Assembly: GCF_013415905.1 (NCBI RefSeq)
Contig: NZ_CP058909.1
Location: 682,001-746,000, forward strand
Reading direction: 5' to 3'
Origin: Halosimplex pelagicum
Lineage (GTDB): Archaea > Halobacteriota > Halobacteria > Halobacteriales > Haloarculaceae
DNA: 64,000 nt
Shown here: one piece after another, positions 9,005 through 18,000 of the stretch
Layout of the letters: every line of letters starts with the position of its first letter
Position numbering within the stretch: position 1 is the first letter of the stretch
Program-made: the position numbers and the translations under genes
The notes under the pieces: model-generated
What the model was told of the DNA's origin: nothing
Seen by the model: only the letters and a program-made list of their open reading frames with translations
The model's database searches: none

Positions 9005-9592
9005 ATGACCGAGCGGACGGCGGCGGTGACTCGGGAGACCGCCGAGACGGCGATCGAGGTGACCCTGGACGTGGACGGCGACGGCGACGCCACCGTCGAC
9101 ACGGGGATCGGCTTCTTCGACCACATGCTCGAATCGTTCGCCACCCACGGCCTGTTCGACCTCACCGTGAACTGCGACGGCGACCTAGAGATCGACGACC
9201 ACCACACCGTCGAGGACGTGGCGATCACCCTCGGCGAGGCCTTCACGGAGGCGCTGGGCGACAAGCGCGGGATCGTCCGCTTCGCCGACCGGAAGGTCCC
9301 GCTGGACGAGGCCGTCGCGTCGGTCGTCGTCGACGTGAGCGGCCGGCCGTACTTCGAGTTCGACGGCGAGTTCTCCCAGAGCGAGGTGGGCGAGCTGACC
9401 AGCCACATGGCCCAGCACTTCCTGCGCTCGCTCGCCACGAACGCCGGGCTGACCCTGCACGCCGGCGTCGACGGGGAGAACGCCCACCACGAGGTCGAGG
9501 CGCTGTTCAAGGGACTGGCCCGCGCGCTCGACGACGCCACCCGGATCGACGAGCGCCGGACGGACGTGGCCAGCACGAAGGGCGAGCTATAG
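9005..9592 (+). CDS. hisB: HisB, imidazoleglycerol-phosphate dehydratase
   Basis: A 195-residue enzyme that dehydrates imidazole glycerol phosphate, the sixth step of histidine synthesis. The metal-binding histidine motifs of the family are all present: [14 protein letters not shown] near the N-terminus, [10 protein letters not shown] in the middle, [10 protein letters not shown] and [12 protein letters not shown] near the C-terminus. Monofunctional length, with no phosphatase domain. The stop codon abuts the ATG of the ACT-domain gene, so the two are surely co-transcribed and perhaps functionally linked. Confidence 0.97.
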   Translation: MTERTAAVTRETAETAIEVTLDVDGDGDATVDTGIGFFDHMLESFATHGLFDLTVNCDGDLEIDDHHTVEDVAITLGEAFTEALGDKRGIVRFADRKVPLDEAVASVVVDVSGRPYFEFDGEFSQSEVGELTSHMAQHFLRSLATNAGLTLHAGVDGENAHHEVEALFKGLARALDDATRIDERRTDVASTKGEL

Positions 9593-10156
9593 ATGGCCGA
9601 CGAGCGCGACCCGCCCGCCCTCCGCACCGACGGGGGATCCGACGAGGAGGCCACCTTCGACGCGATCATGGAGAAGTTCGCCGACTCGCCCAGCCAGCAG
9701 GCGGTCATCCGGCTGCTGCTCGAACGGGGGTTCTCCGTCAACGACGAGGGCCGGGTGGTCTCGGGCGGCATCGAGATCCCCAACACCGGCATCGCCCGCG
9801 AGGTCGACGTGGACCGGCGGGTCGTCGACGCCACCACCGACGCCATCCTCGACGACGACCAGCTGCGCCGCATCTTCCAGAACATCTCGGCCATCCCGAG
9901 CCTGATGGATCTCGCGCCCGTCCTCGACCTGTCGGCGCTGGCGATCACGGTGCGGGACGCCGAGGAGTCGGGCATCGTCGCCACCGTCACCGGCGCCATC
10001 GCCGACCGGGGGATCTCCATCCGCCAGACCATCAGCGAGGACCCCGAGTTCACCGACCAGCCCAGGCTGTACGTCATCACCGACGGGACGATCCCCGGCG
10101 ACCTCCTGACGGAGATCCGTGACATGCCGTTCGTCCACAGCATCGAGCTGCGGTGA
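9593..10156 (+). CDS. ACT-domain amino-acid metabolism regulator
   Basis: A 187-residue protein with an N-terminal helical part (about 20-95: SPSQQAVIRLLLERGFSV) and a C-terminal ACT domain (about 105-187: GIVATVTGAIADRGISIRQT). It belongs to the archaeal family described as regulators of amino-acid metabolism. ACT domains bind amino acids, so a role as an effector sensor is likely, but target and ligand are not shown by sequence. It starts one base after the hisB stop, and its own stop overlaps the next start (GTG/TGA). A histidine-related role is inference from position only. Confidence 0.88.
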   Translation: MADERDPPALRTDGGSDEEATFDAIMEKFADSPSQQAVIRLLLERGFSVNDEGRVVSGGIEIPNTGIAREVDVDRRVVDATTDAILDDDQLRRIFQNISAIPSLMDLAPVLDLSALAITVRDAEESGIVATVTGAIADRGISIRQTISEDPEFTDQPRLYVITDGTIPGDLLTEIRDMPFVHSIELR

Positions 10157-10545
10157 CCCGTGGACCCGACGCGGACGGCGACGCGCGGATAACCGTCGAG
10201 ACGCCCGACGGCGAGCGCCACGAACTGACCGCCAGCGAGGGGGCGGTCCTCCGGGACGTGCTGCTCGAAGCGGGGCTGTCGCCCCACGGCCGCTACGCCC
10301 GGCGGGTCAACTGCGGCGGACGCGGCCTCTGTGCGACCTGCGGCGTCCGACTCGCCGAGCCGCCCGGCCCCGACCACTGGCACGACGACCTGGCGGATCG
10401 GTTCGGCTACCCCAGACTCTCCTGCCAGCTCCCCGTTCGCGACGGGATGGCCGTCCGGCTGCTCGACAAGCGGGTGTGGGGCAGCCGTGGAGGCGGCGAT
10501 GCCGCGGCGACGCCGCCGTCGGCGGACGACGACGGCTCCGAGTAA
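10153..10545 (+). CDS. Small plant-type 2Fe-2S ferredoxin
   Basis: A 130-residue protein. The cluster motif is present but variant: NCGGRGLCATCGV gives C-x5-C-x2-C, followed by SCQLPV about 35 residues on. It lacks the hyperacidic insertion of the main halophilic ferredoxin at 1453-1839. The C-terminal 25 residues are low-complexity (GGGDAAATPPSADDDGSE). GTG at 10153 overlaps the preceding TGA, indicating translational coupling with the ACT-domain gene. Its redox partner is unknown. Confidence 0.88.
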   Translation: MTRGPDADGDARITVETPDGERHELTASEGAVLRDVLLEAGLSPHGRYARRVNCGGRGLCATCGVRLAEPPGPDHWHDDLADRFGYPRLSCQLPVRDGMAVRLLDKRVWGSRGGGDAAATPPSADDDGSE

Positions 10546-10582
10546 CGCAAGCGCTTTTCGCCTCCCGCGGGAACCCGGAGAC

Positions 10583-11188
10583 GTGAGCCAGCGCGAGCCA
10601 TACCGGACCGTCGCCGGTCGCGGGGAGGCCCGCTTCGAGGTACGCGGCTCGGAGTTTCTCGGCCACGTCGCGCCCGCCCGGACGGTCGAGGCGGCCGAGG
10701 AATTCGTCGCGGAGATCCGCGGCGAGTACCCCGACGCGACCCACAACGTCCCGGCCTACCGGGTCCGGGCGGACCCCTTCCGCGAGTGGGCCAGCGACGA
10801 CGGCGAGCCCTCGGGGTCGGCGGGCGACCCCGCGCTGAACGTCCTCCAGCAGGAGGAGATCGAGAACGTCGTCGCCGTCGTCACCCGCTACTACGGCGGG
10901 ACGAACCTCGGCGTCGGCGGCCTCGCCCGCTCCTATTCGCGCGCGGTCAAGGACGGCCTCGACGCCGCCGGGACGACGACCGAGCGCCCCCACGAGACCT
11001 TCTCGGTCGTCGTCGACTACGACGACTCGGGCACCGTCCGCGGCATTTTAGAGAGCGAGGGCGTCGAGTTCGACGCCGACTACACCGAGCGGGTCGCCTT
11101 CGACGTGCGCGTCCCCGTCGACGAGGGGAACGCCCTGCGCGACCGCCTCCGCAGCGCGACGAGCGGCCGCGCCGAGATCGACCGATAA
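10583..11188 (+). CDS. YigZ/IMPACT family protein
   Basis: A 201-residue protein of the YigZ family (UPF0029/IMPACT N-terminal domain). It contains the conserved core PAYRVRADPFREWASDDGEPSG and VVTRYYGGTNLGVGGLARSY, followed by the smaller C-terminal domain. The eukaryotic relative IMPACT modulates the Gcn2 kinase; the prokaryotic role is unresolved, perhaps nucleic-acid or ribosome related. GTG at 10583 is chosen because a CTTTTCG box lies 23-29 bases upstream and residues before it do not fit the family. Confidence 0.88.
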   Translation: MSQREPYRTVAGRGEARFEVRGSEFLGHVAPARTVEAAEEFVAEIRGEYPDATHNVPAYRVRADPFREWASDDGEPSGSAGDPALNVLQQEEIENVVAVVTRYYGGTNLGVGGLARSYSRAVKDGLDAAGTTTERPHETFSVVVDYDDSGTVRGILESEGVEFDADYTERVAFDVRVPVDEGNALRDRLRSATSGRAEIDR

Positions 11189-11382
11189 CCCGACGCGGAC
11201 CCGTCGCGCCCGCACCCTCGCCGACGTGGAGCTCGAACCGCCACCAGCGATCCGAACCGACCGCTTCCGGGCGGATCTCCAGCGGAAACGAAGGCGTTCG
11301 GGGAGAAGTCACACGGGCGCGAGAACGGGCCGGCGTCGCGCGGTCGGAACCGGATCGGACGCCGGGCGGTCGGGTCCGGCGG

Positions 11383-12795
11383 TCACTCGGGCTGGGCCTC
11401 GTCCGCGTCGGGTTCGATCTCGTCCTCGGGCGTGTCGCCCGGGTCGTAGGCGTCGGTTCGGGTGACCCGCGCCTTCATGATGCGGGTGTTCTCGACGGCC
11501 TCGACGGCGATCTCGACGCCGTCGTAGTCGATCACTTCGCCCTCCTCGACGAGGCGGCCGGCGAGGTTGAAGATGAACCCGGCGATGGTCTCGAACTCCT
11601 CGCCCTCGGGGATGTCCAGATCCAGCGCCTCGTTGACCTCCTCGATGTTCACCTCGCCCTTGACGACGACGGTGTCGTCGCCCTCGTACTCGATCGGCTC
11701 CTCCTCGCCGCCTTCGAGGATCTCGCCGACGATCTCTTCGGTGAGGTCCTCCATCGTGACCAGCCCCTCGGTGGTCCCGAACTCGTCGATGACGATGACC
11801 ATGTGCAGCCGTTCCTTCCGCATCTCGGTCAGCAGGTCGTCGACGTTCTTCGACTCGGGGACGTGCAGCGTCGGCTGGATGAGATCTTCGAGTTCGAGGT
11901 CGCCGTCCCCGGTCTCGCCGTAGTTGCGGTCGCGGACCAGATCGCGGATGTTGACGACGCCGATGACGTTGTCGAGACTCCCCTCGTAGACGGGGATGCG
12001 GGCGTGCCCGCTGTGGATGCACTGCTCGATCGCCTCGTCGATGGAGGCGTCGGTCGAGATGGCGTCCATGTCGAGTCGCGGCGTCATGACCTCCTTGGCG
12101 ATCGTGTTGTTGAACCGGAGCGTGCGCTGGAGCATCTCGCGTTCCTCCTCGTCGAGGACGCCCTCACGCTCGCCGGTCTCGATCATCTCGCGGATCTCCT
12201 CGCGGGTGACGTACGACTCCTCGATGGCCGAGCGGCCGCCCGTCACCTTGTTGACGACCCGGGTGAGGTAGTCGAACAGGACGATCAGCGGCATCAGCAC
12301 GTACTCGGCCATCTTCAGCGGGCGGGCGATCCGCAGCGACCACGACTCGCTGTTCTCGACGGCGTAGGACTTGGGCGCGCTCTCGCCGAACAGCAGGACG
12401 ATGGCCGTGATCCCGAACGTCGACAGCAGGACCGCCTGGCCCTGACTGCCGGTCACCATCGCGAGCACGCCGGTCGCGATCGACGACATCGCGATGTTAA
12501 CCAGGTTGTTCCCGACGAGGATGGTGATCAGCAGTCGGTGTGGATCGTCCTTGAGCGACTTGAGCGTCTTCGAACCGCGACGCCCGTCCTCGACGAGCGC
12601 CTCGATCCGGTGGGCCGGCAGCGAGAACATCGCGATCTCCGAGGAGGAGAAAAACGCCGACAGCCCGATCAGGACGACGATCGAGAGCGAGCCGCCGATA
12701 ACGATGGCGCTCTCCTGCAGCTGGAGCCCGAACACGTCGATCGTCTGCTGTGCGGCGGGGATCACGTGCGGCCACGCCGCTGCGGGTATACCCAT
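11383..12795 (-). CDS. CNNM/CorC-type membrane protein with CBS pair
   Basis: A 470-residue protein. Residues 25-210 are the CNNM (DUF21) transmembrane domain (LIGLSAFFSSSEIAMFSLPAHR; LLFGESAPKSYAVE). Residues 225-355 hold a CBS pair (VMTPRLDMDAIS; IDEFGTTEGLVTMEDL), followed by the CorC/HlyC C-terminal domain and an acidic tail. CNNM/CorC proteins export Mg2+ or couple it to Na+, and the CBS pair binds nucleotides; older annotations call them hemolysins. A CTTAAT box 28-33 bases upstream supports the ATG. Confidence 0.93.
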   Translation of the reverse strand: MGIPAAAWPHVIPAAQQTIDVFGLQLQESAIVIGGSLSIVVLIGLSAFFSSSEIAMFSLPAHRIEALVEDGRRGSKTLKSLKDDPHRLLITILVGNNLVNIAMSSIATGVLAMVTGSQGQAVLLSTFGITAIVLLFGESAPKSYAVENSESWSLRIARPLKMAEYVLMPLIVLFDYLTRVVNKVTGGRSAIEESYVTREEIREMIETGEREGVLDEEEREMLQRTLRFNNTIAKEVMTPRLDMDAISTDASIDEAIEQCIHSGHARIPVYEGSLDNVIGVVNIRDLVRDRNYGETGDGDLELEDLIQPTLHVPESKNVDDLLTEMRKERLHMVIVIDEFGTTEGLVTMEDLTEEIVGEILEGGEEEPIEYEGDDTVVVKGEVNIEEVNEALDLDIPEGEEFETIAGFIFNLAGRLVEEGEVIDYDGVEIAVEAVENTRIMKARVTRTDAYDPGDTPEDEIEPDADEAQPE

Positions 12796-12822
12796 CGACG
12801 CCGTGAATTATCGGGCGGTGGA

Positions 12823-12828
12823 ATTAAG
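12823..12828 (-). promoter_or_regulatory. TATA box of the CNNM/CorC gene
   Basis: On the minus strand it reads CTTAATTCC, with the A/T core 28-33 bases before the ATG. Confidence 0.5.
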
Positions 12829-12951
12829 ACTTGTCATACCGGACCTTCACATGATCGAGAAACGCGCGCACACCCTGTCGATTTCGCGCGGTATCGACCC
12901 GTCCGGCGTCCGATCGTCCATCCCGCTCGGCCGGTCGCCGGTTCGACCCCG

Positions 12952-13518
12952 TCACGACGCTCGCACCTCGACGCGGACGAGTTGCGCGCCGGACGGTCGG
13001 TGGATCACCCGGACCGCCGCGCGGTCGCCCGGTCGCACGTCGAGTTCGTTCTGCGCGATCCGGACCGAGGCCGTCTCCCCCGCGGTCCACCGCCCGTCGG
13101 CGTGGGCGGCGTCCAGTTCGCCGTCGACGCCCGCGTAGGTCCGGTCGAAGAGATCCGTGCCCCGGCGGTGGTCGTCGGTGATCCGCCGGGTCGGGAACCC
13201 CGAGAGGCGCGCCCGGGCGTCCGCGCGTTCGAACGCGACGACGACGGCCAGCTCTGCGACCGCCAACGTGTCCCCGCCCTCGTGGACGAGCCGGAGTCGC
13301 TGGCCCTCGGGCCAGCCGTCGGTCGCGGACAGGTCGGCGTCCAGGCGGACCTGCGGGGCCGGCTCCGGGCGCGCGCGGTCGAACCCGACGGCCGCGACGG
13401 CGACCGACGCGAGCAGGACCGTCAGCCCGACCAGCAGGACGACCCCGACGACCGGCGTCGCGGCGCGGTCGCTGGCGAGGGACGGGCGAGTCGGTGCCGC
13501 CGGAGCGCCGTCGGTCAC
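12952..13518 (-). CDS. Type IV pilin-like secreted protein
   Basis: A 188-residue protein. An N-terminal segment DRAATPVVGVVLLVGLTVLL matches the archaeal type IV pilin N-terminal domain: a charged stretch followed by a long hydrophobic helix, where the prepilin peptidase would cut just before it. The rest is a soluble beta-rich domain typical of haloarchaeal pilin-like proteins. GTG at 13518 is chosen because the GTTTAAG box (13544-13550) lies 26-32 bases upstream; a start at the in-frame ATG 13554 would precede the box. No pilus assembly ATPase is nearby, so it is an orphan pilin. Confidence 0.82.
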   Translation of the reverse strand: MTDGAPAAPTRPSLASDRAATPVVGVVLLVGLTVLLASVAVAAVGFDRARPEPAPQVRLDADLSATDGWPEGQRLRLVHEGGDTLAVAELAVVVAFERADARARLSGFPTRRITDDHRRGTDLFDRTYAGVDGELDAAHADGRWTAGETASVRIAQNELDVRPGDRAAVRVIHRPSGAQLVRVEVRAS

Positions 13519-13543
13519 GCGCCGGGCTGGTCGCCCGTTCGGA

Positions 13544-13550
13544 CTTAAAC
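13544..13550 (-). promoter_or_regulatory. TATA box that fixes the pilin-like start
   Basis: GTTTAAG on the minus strand, 26-32 bases before GTG 13518. Confidence 0.5.
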
Positions 13551-13578
13551 CCACGGACCGGCGGACTCCCCCTCGGCG

Positions 13579-13965
13579 TCACTTCCCGTCGACGCCGAAT
13601 ATCTCGACGGTGTTGCCCTCGGTGTCGCGGACGTGGAAACAGCGGTAGCCGTCGATGTCGACGATCCCGTGGACGACTTCGGGCGCCAGCTCCGACACCC
13701 GCTCGAAGGCGGCGTCCACGTCTCCGACCTCGAAGTTCGGAACGCAGTTGTCGCCGTACTCGACGGAGCCGCCGTCGGCGCTCGCGTCGTAGAGCCCGAA
13801 GTCGACGCCGTCGAACGCGAACGTCGAGAACCGGTCGTCGGCCTGCGCCGGTTCCGTTCCGAACAGCGCCTCGTAGAACTCCAGCGCCCGATCCATGTCC
13901 TCGACACCGACGTAGACGGTGGTCAGCTCCATCCGCGGTTCCGGATCCTGAGCGTCTGTCGACAT
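13579..13965 (-). CDS. VOC/glyoxalase-fold protein
   Basis: A 128-residue single-domain vicinal-oxygen-chelate protein with the two paired beta-alpha-beta-beta-beta modules (TTVYVGVEDMDRALEFYEAL; GDVDAAFERVSEL, then DIDGYRCFHVRDTEGNTVEI). The C-terminal metal-side residue fits the glutamate of NTVEIFG. Members include glyoxalase I, dioxygenases and resistance proteins, so the substrate is open. The start could also be the ATG 11 codons on (MELTTVYVG), where homology begins. Confidence 0.85.
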   Translation of the reverse strand: MSTDAQDPEPRMELTTVYVGVEDMDRALEFYEALFGTEPAQADDRFSTFAFDGVDFGLYDASADGGSVEYGDNCVPNFEVGDVDAAFERVSELAPEVVHGIVDIDGYRCFHVRDTEGNTVEIFGVDGK

Positions 13966-14126
13966 GACCGGCTCTCCGACTGGACCGGGGTTAACGGCGC
14001 GCCACGGCGCGGAAGTACCGCCCGGGTCACGGCCGCGGCCGCGCCGCGGCGTCTCGACGGCGATCCGTGGGGCGTTCCACCCGAAACGATGCCCTTCGGG
14101 AGCGGTCGGACCGATCGACCGACCGC

Positions 14127-14933
14127 TCACTCGCGGACGGCGACGAACCGCAGCCGGCGGTAGTCGGCGGTCCACGTTCCGGTGTCGGCGTCGAACAGGT
14201 CGTCGCGCAGGCGATCCTCGACGGCCGACACTGCGGCCGCCCGCTCGCTCTCGTCCAGGCCGGCGAACAGCGAGTCGCCGAACACGTCGAGCCAGTTCGC
14301 CAGTCCCTCGGGCCCGCCGTCCAGTTCGGTCGGGCGGTCGAACAGTCGCGCGAGCCGGACCTCGAAACCCGCCGCCTCCAGCGCGGCGGCGTGCTCGCCG
14401 ACCGTCGGGAAGTACCAGGGGTGCTCGACCTCGTGTCCGCGCTCGCGAAGTTCCGCGAGCGTCGCGTCGACGACCGCGCTCACGTTGCCCGAGCCGCCCA
14501 GTTCGGCGACGAACCGGCCGCCCGGCTCCAGCAGGGCCGCGACGCGCTCGGCGACGGCGGGCTGGTCGTCGCGGGGGATCCAGTGCAGCGCGGCGTTGGA
14601 GAAGGCGGCGTCGAACGACCGGTCGGGCGCGTACTCGCGGGCGTCGGCGACCGCGAACCGGAGGTTGGGGTAGGTCTCGCGGGCCCGTTCGACCATCTCG
14701 GTCGAGGCGTCGACGCCGACCGCGACTCCCGAGTCGCCGACGCGCTCGGCGATATCGGCGGTGAGGTGGCCGGTCCCACAGCCCAGGTCGAGGACGGCCT
14801 CGCCCGGACGGGGGTCGAGCGACTCGACGACGGACCCGCCGTACTCGTGGACGAAGCCGGTGTCGTCGTCGTAGGATTCGGGGTCCCACTCGTTGCGGGC
14901 GTCCTCGGTCGGGTCGGGCGAGTCGTCGGCCAT
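14127..14933 (-). CDS. SAM-dependent methyltransferase
   Basis: A 268-residue class I methyltransferase. Motif I is DLGCGTGHLTADIAERV (about 49-65), the acidic motif II is VGVDAS, and the motif IV region is FSNAALHWI, resembling trans-aconitate or UbiE/Tam-type enzymes. The start at 14933 begins an acidic N-terminus and excludes an arginine-rich upstream frame. Substrate unknown. It lies just downstream of the giant sensor regulator on the same strand (102-base gap), perhaps by chance. Confidence 0.88.
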   Translation of the reverse strand: MADDSPDPTEDARNEWDPESYDDDTGFVHEYGGSVVESLDPRPGEAVLDLGCGTGHLTADIAERVGDSGVAVGVDASTEMVERARETYPNLRFAVADAREYAPDRSFDAAFSNAALHWIPRDDQPAVAERVAALLEPGGRFVAELGGSGNVSAVVDATLAELRERGHEVEHPWYFPTVGEHAAALEAAGFEVRLARLFDRPTELDGGPEGLANWLDVFGDSLFAGLDESERAAAVSAVEDRLRDDLFDADTGTWTADYRRLRFVAVRE

Positions 14934-15035
14934 ACCCGGAGTGAGGAGCGCCGCCGCCTGAATCTTCCGGCGGCGTGGGACGGTTCGACACGCCGCCGCG
15001 GCGGCCACGCTCCGCGGCACGCCGACGGCGGGTCG

Positions 15036-18000
15036 TCAGTCGGCGTCGGCGGTCGCGGTGTGGTCCTCGAAGAGCCGGTCGAGCAGGCGCTGCTGGCCGA
15101 CGCGGAGGTGCCGGTTGACGGTGGGCTGGCTCACGTCGAGCATCTCGGCCACGTCCTCGCCGGTAGAGGTGCGGGGCCACTCGAAGAAGCCGGCGTAGTA
15201 GGCCGTCCGCAGCACCTCCAGCTGGCGGTCGGTGAGCGCCTCGAACGCCGAACCGGCCCGGCGCTCGCGGTCGCCGGAGCGGTCGACGGTCCGCCGGGTC
15301 ATCAGCTCGACGCTGGGGTAGGTCTCGCCGAGCATCTCGACGAACGCCCGCACGTCCGTCGCCGCGGACACGTCGACGACCGCCTCGACCCCCTCGGGGT
15401 CGGCCCGGATCGACCGCGGGTCGGCCCCGTGACGGACGAACGCCGCGGCGAGCGGATCGCCGTCGAGGGTCACTTCGAACAGCGCGCTCGCTCCGGCGTC
15501 CTCTCCGCCGCTCTCGCCGTCCCCCTCGGCCCCGGGCTCGCCGACCAGCCGGTAGTCCCGGACGGAGACGAGCGCGTCCAGCGCGTCGGTCACCGCCGCG
15601 ACCGGCGCGCCCGCGGTCGTGAGGAACAGCCCGGTCTCCTCCTCGGAGTGGCCCGCCAGCCCCTCGAAGGCGACGGTGCAGTCGGCGGCTCGGGCCAGCC
15701 GGCCCAGCACGTCGTCCTCGGCGTCGAACGACAGGGTGAGTTCGACCCGCTGGTCGGTGTGCAGCGCCCGCTGGGTCTCGACGGCGTTGATCGAGTACGC
15801 GATGTTCTCGCCGAGCTCCGCGAACACCTCCCGTTCGAGGTCGCCGAAGTCGTCGGGTTCCGACGCGTACACCGTGAGCACGCCGTAGAAGTACTCCTCG
15901 AAGGCCAGGGGAACGCTCACGACGGAGTGGAACTCCCGGGCGAGCGCGGCCTTGCGCCACGCCTCGCGCTGGAGGTCGTCGACGACGTTGCCGACGACCG
16001 TCGGCGCCTTGGCGGCGGCCGTCCTGGCGGCGGGCTCATCCCCGTCGAGCGCGAGGTCGACCGCGTCGAGGTACTCGGCGCCGCCGCCGGCCCAGGCGCT
16101 CGGCTCGACGCGCTCGCCCGCGGCGTCGAGCCCGCCGATCCACGCGAAGGCCACGTCGTCGCTCTCGACGAGCCGGTCGCAGACCGCCGCCTCGATGGCC
16201 TCGCGGGACTCGGCCTGGATGAGCGACTGGTCGATCCGCCGGATGAGGTCGGTGATCCCGATCTGGCGGCGCAGGCGGGCGTTCTGCTCGGCGAGCTCGG
16301 CGTCGCGTTCCCGGAGCGTCCGCTCGCTGGCCAGCCGGTCGAACGCCGCCTCGGTCGTCGCGACGAGCGTCTCGGCGAGCTGACGAGTCGACCCGCCGAC
16401 CGCGCGGTCCTCGGTGGCGACGACGAACACGCCGTGGTCGCCGATCGGGACGAGCAGGCCGCCGCTCACGTCGGCCCCGAACACCTGCGACTCGGCGACG
16501 GTCCCCGTGTCGTCGAACACCGTCGGCGTCCCGGTGACGTAGGTGTTCCACAAAAGCGAGTCGGCGGCGCCGGCGCCGACCGGCGCGGCGTCGCAGAGCC
16601 GGTCGAACCCCTCCGAGCAGGCGACGGCGTCGAGGTGGTTGGCGCTGTCGTCGAGCAGGTAGACGGCGACGCCGGCCACGTCCAGCACCGACTCGGCCGT
16701 CTCGACGACGAGCTCGGCCGTCTCGGCGTCGGTCTCGACGCCGAGCAGGTCCCGCGTCGCCTCGTGGAGCGACTCCAGGGCGAGTTCGCGCTCCTTCTGT
16801 TCGGTGATGTCCTGGATGGAGCCGCGGACGCGGACGACATCGCCGTCGTCGTCGCGGACGGGCTCGCCGATGGCGCGCACCCAGCGGACCGACTCGTCGG
16901 CCCTCAGGCGCACCTCCATGTCGTAGCTCTCGCCGACCTCGACGGCCCGCCGGAAGTAGTCGCGGATCTCCTCGCGGTCGTCGGGGTGGTAGAACTCGAC
17001 GGCGCGCTCCACGTCGATGTCGGTGTCGGGCGAGATCCCGTGGAGCCGGTAGAGCTCGTCGGACCAGGTCATCTCCGGCTCGGGCCCGGTCAGGTCGAGC
17101 TCCCAGCCGCCGACGGCGGCGATGCGGCCGGCCTGCTGGAGCAGGTCCTTCGTCCGTTCGAGTTCCTGCTCGCGCTCCTTCCGGTCGGTGATGTCCTGAA
17201 TCGATCCCCGCAGCTCGACGGTGTCTCCGCCCTCAACGACCGGCTCACAGATGGATCGAATCCACCGCTCGGTGCCGTCGGCAGCGCGGATCCGATACTC
17301 GGTGTCCCACGGCTCGCCCGCCTCGGTCGCCCGTCGGATCCGGTCCCCGTGGGCCTCGCGTTCGTCGGGGTGGACGAGGTCGAGCACGCCGTCGGTCAGC
17401 GGCCCCTCCTCGCGGTCGACCCCCCAGATGTTGTACAGGTTGTCGGTCCACCGCACCCGCTGGGGCTGCTCGTCGGCGAGGTCGACCGTCCAGCCGCCCA
17501 GGTCTGCCATCTCTTCGGCGCGGCCGAGCAGGTCGGCCGTCCGTTCGACCTCCCGCTCGCGTGCCTTCCGCTCGGTGATGTCGCGGACCACGCAGACCTG
17601 CCGCCCGTCGTCGAGGACGGTCAGCGACAGCTCCTGCGGGAACGTCGACCCGTCGGCCCGGCGGCCGACCGCCTCGCCGCGCCAGTCGCCCGTTTCGGCC
17701 AGTTCCGGGAGCACCTCCCGTTCGAGGCGGTCGATCTCCTCGTCGCCGTAGCACAGCTCCCAGGTGTCGCCGAGGAGCGCCTCGGGGTCGTCGTAGCCGT
17801 AGATGTCGGCGTGGGCCCGGTTGACGAACTCGTAGACGCCCTCGGCGTCGAGGATCGCCATCCCGTCGATGGACTGCTCCATGGCGGCCGACCGCGCGAC
17901 GAGTTCGCGCTCCCGTTCCTTGCGCTCGGTGATGTCCTCGATGTAGCCGACGACCTCGGTGACTTCGCCCTCGTCGTCGCGGATCGGCGCCGTCGACAGC

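Noticed and set aside
10786..13548. A 920-residue plus-strand frame
   Set aside because: It crosses the yigZ-like gene out of frame and is antisense to the CNNM/CorC gene, which has clear domains. It is a shadow.
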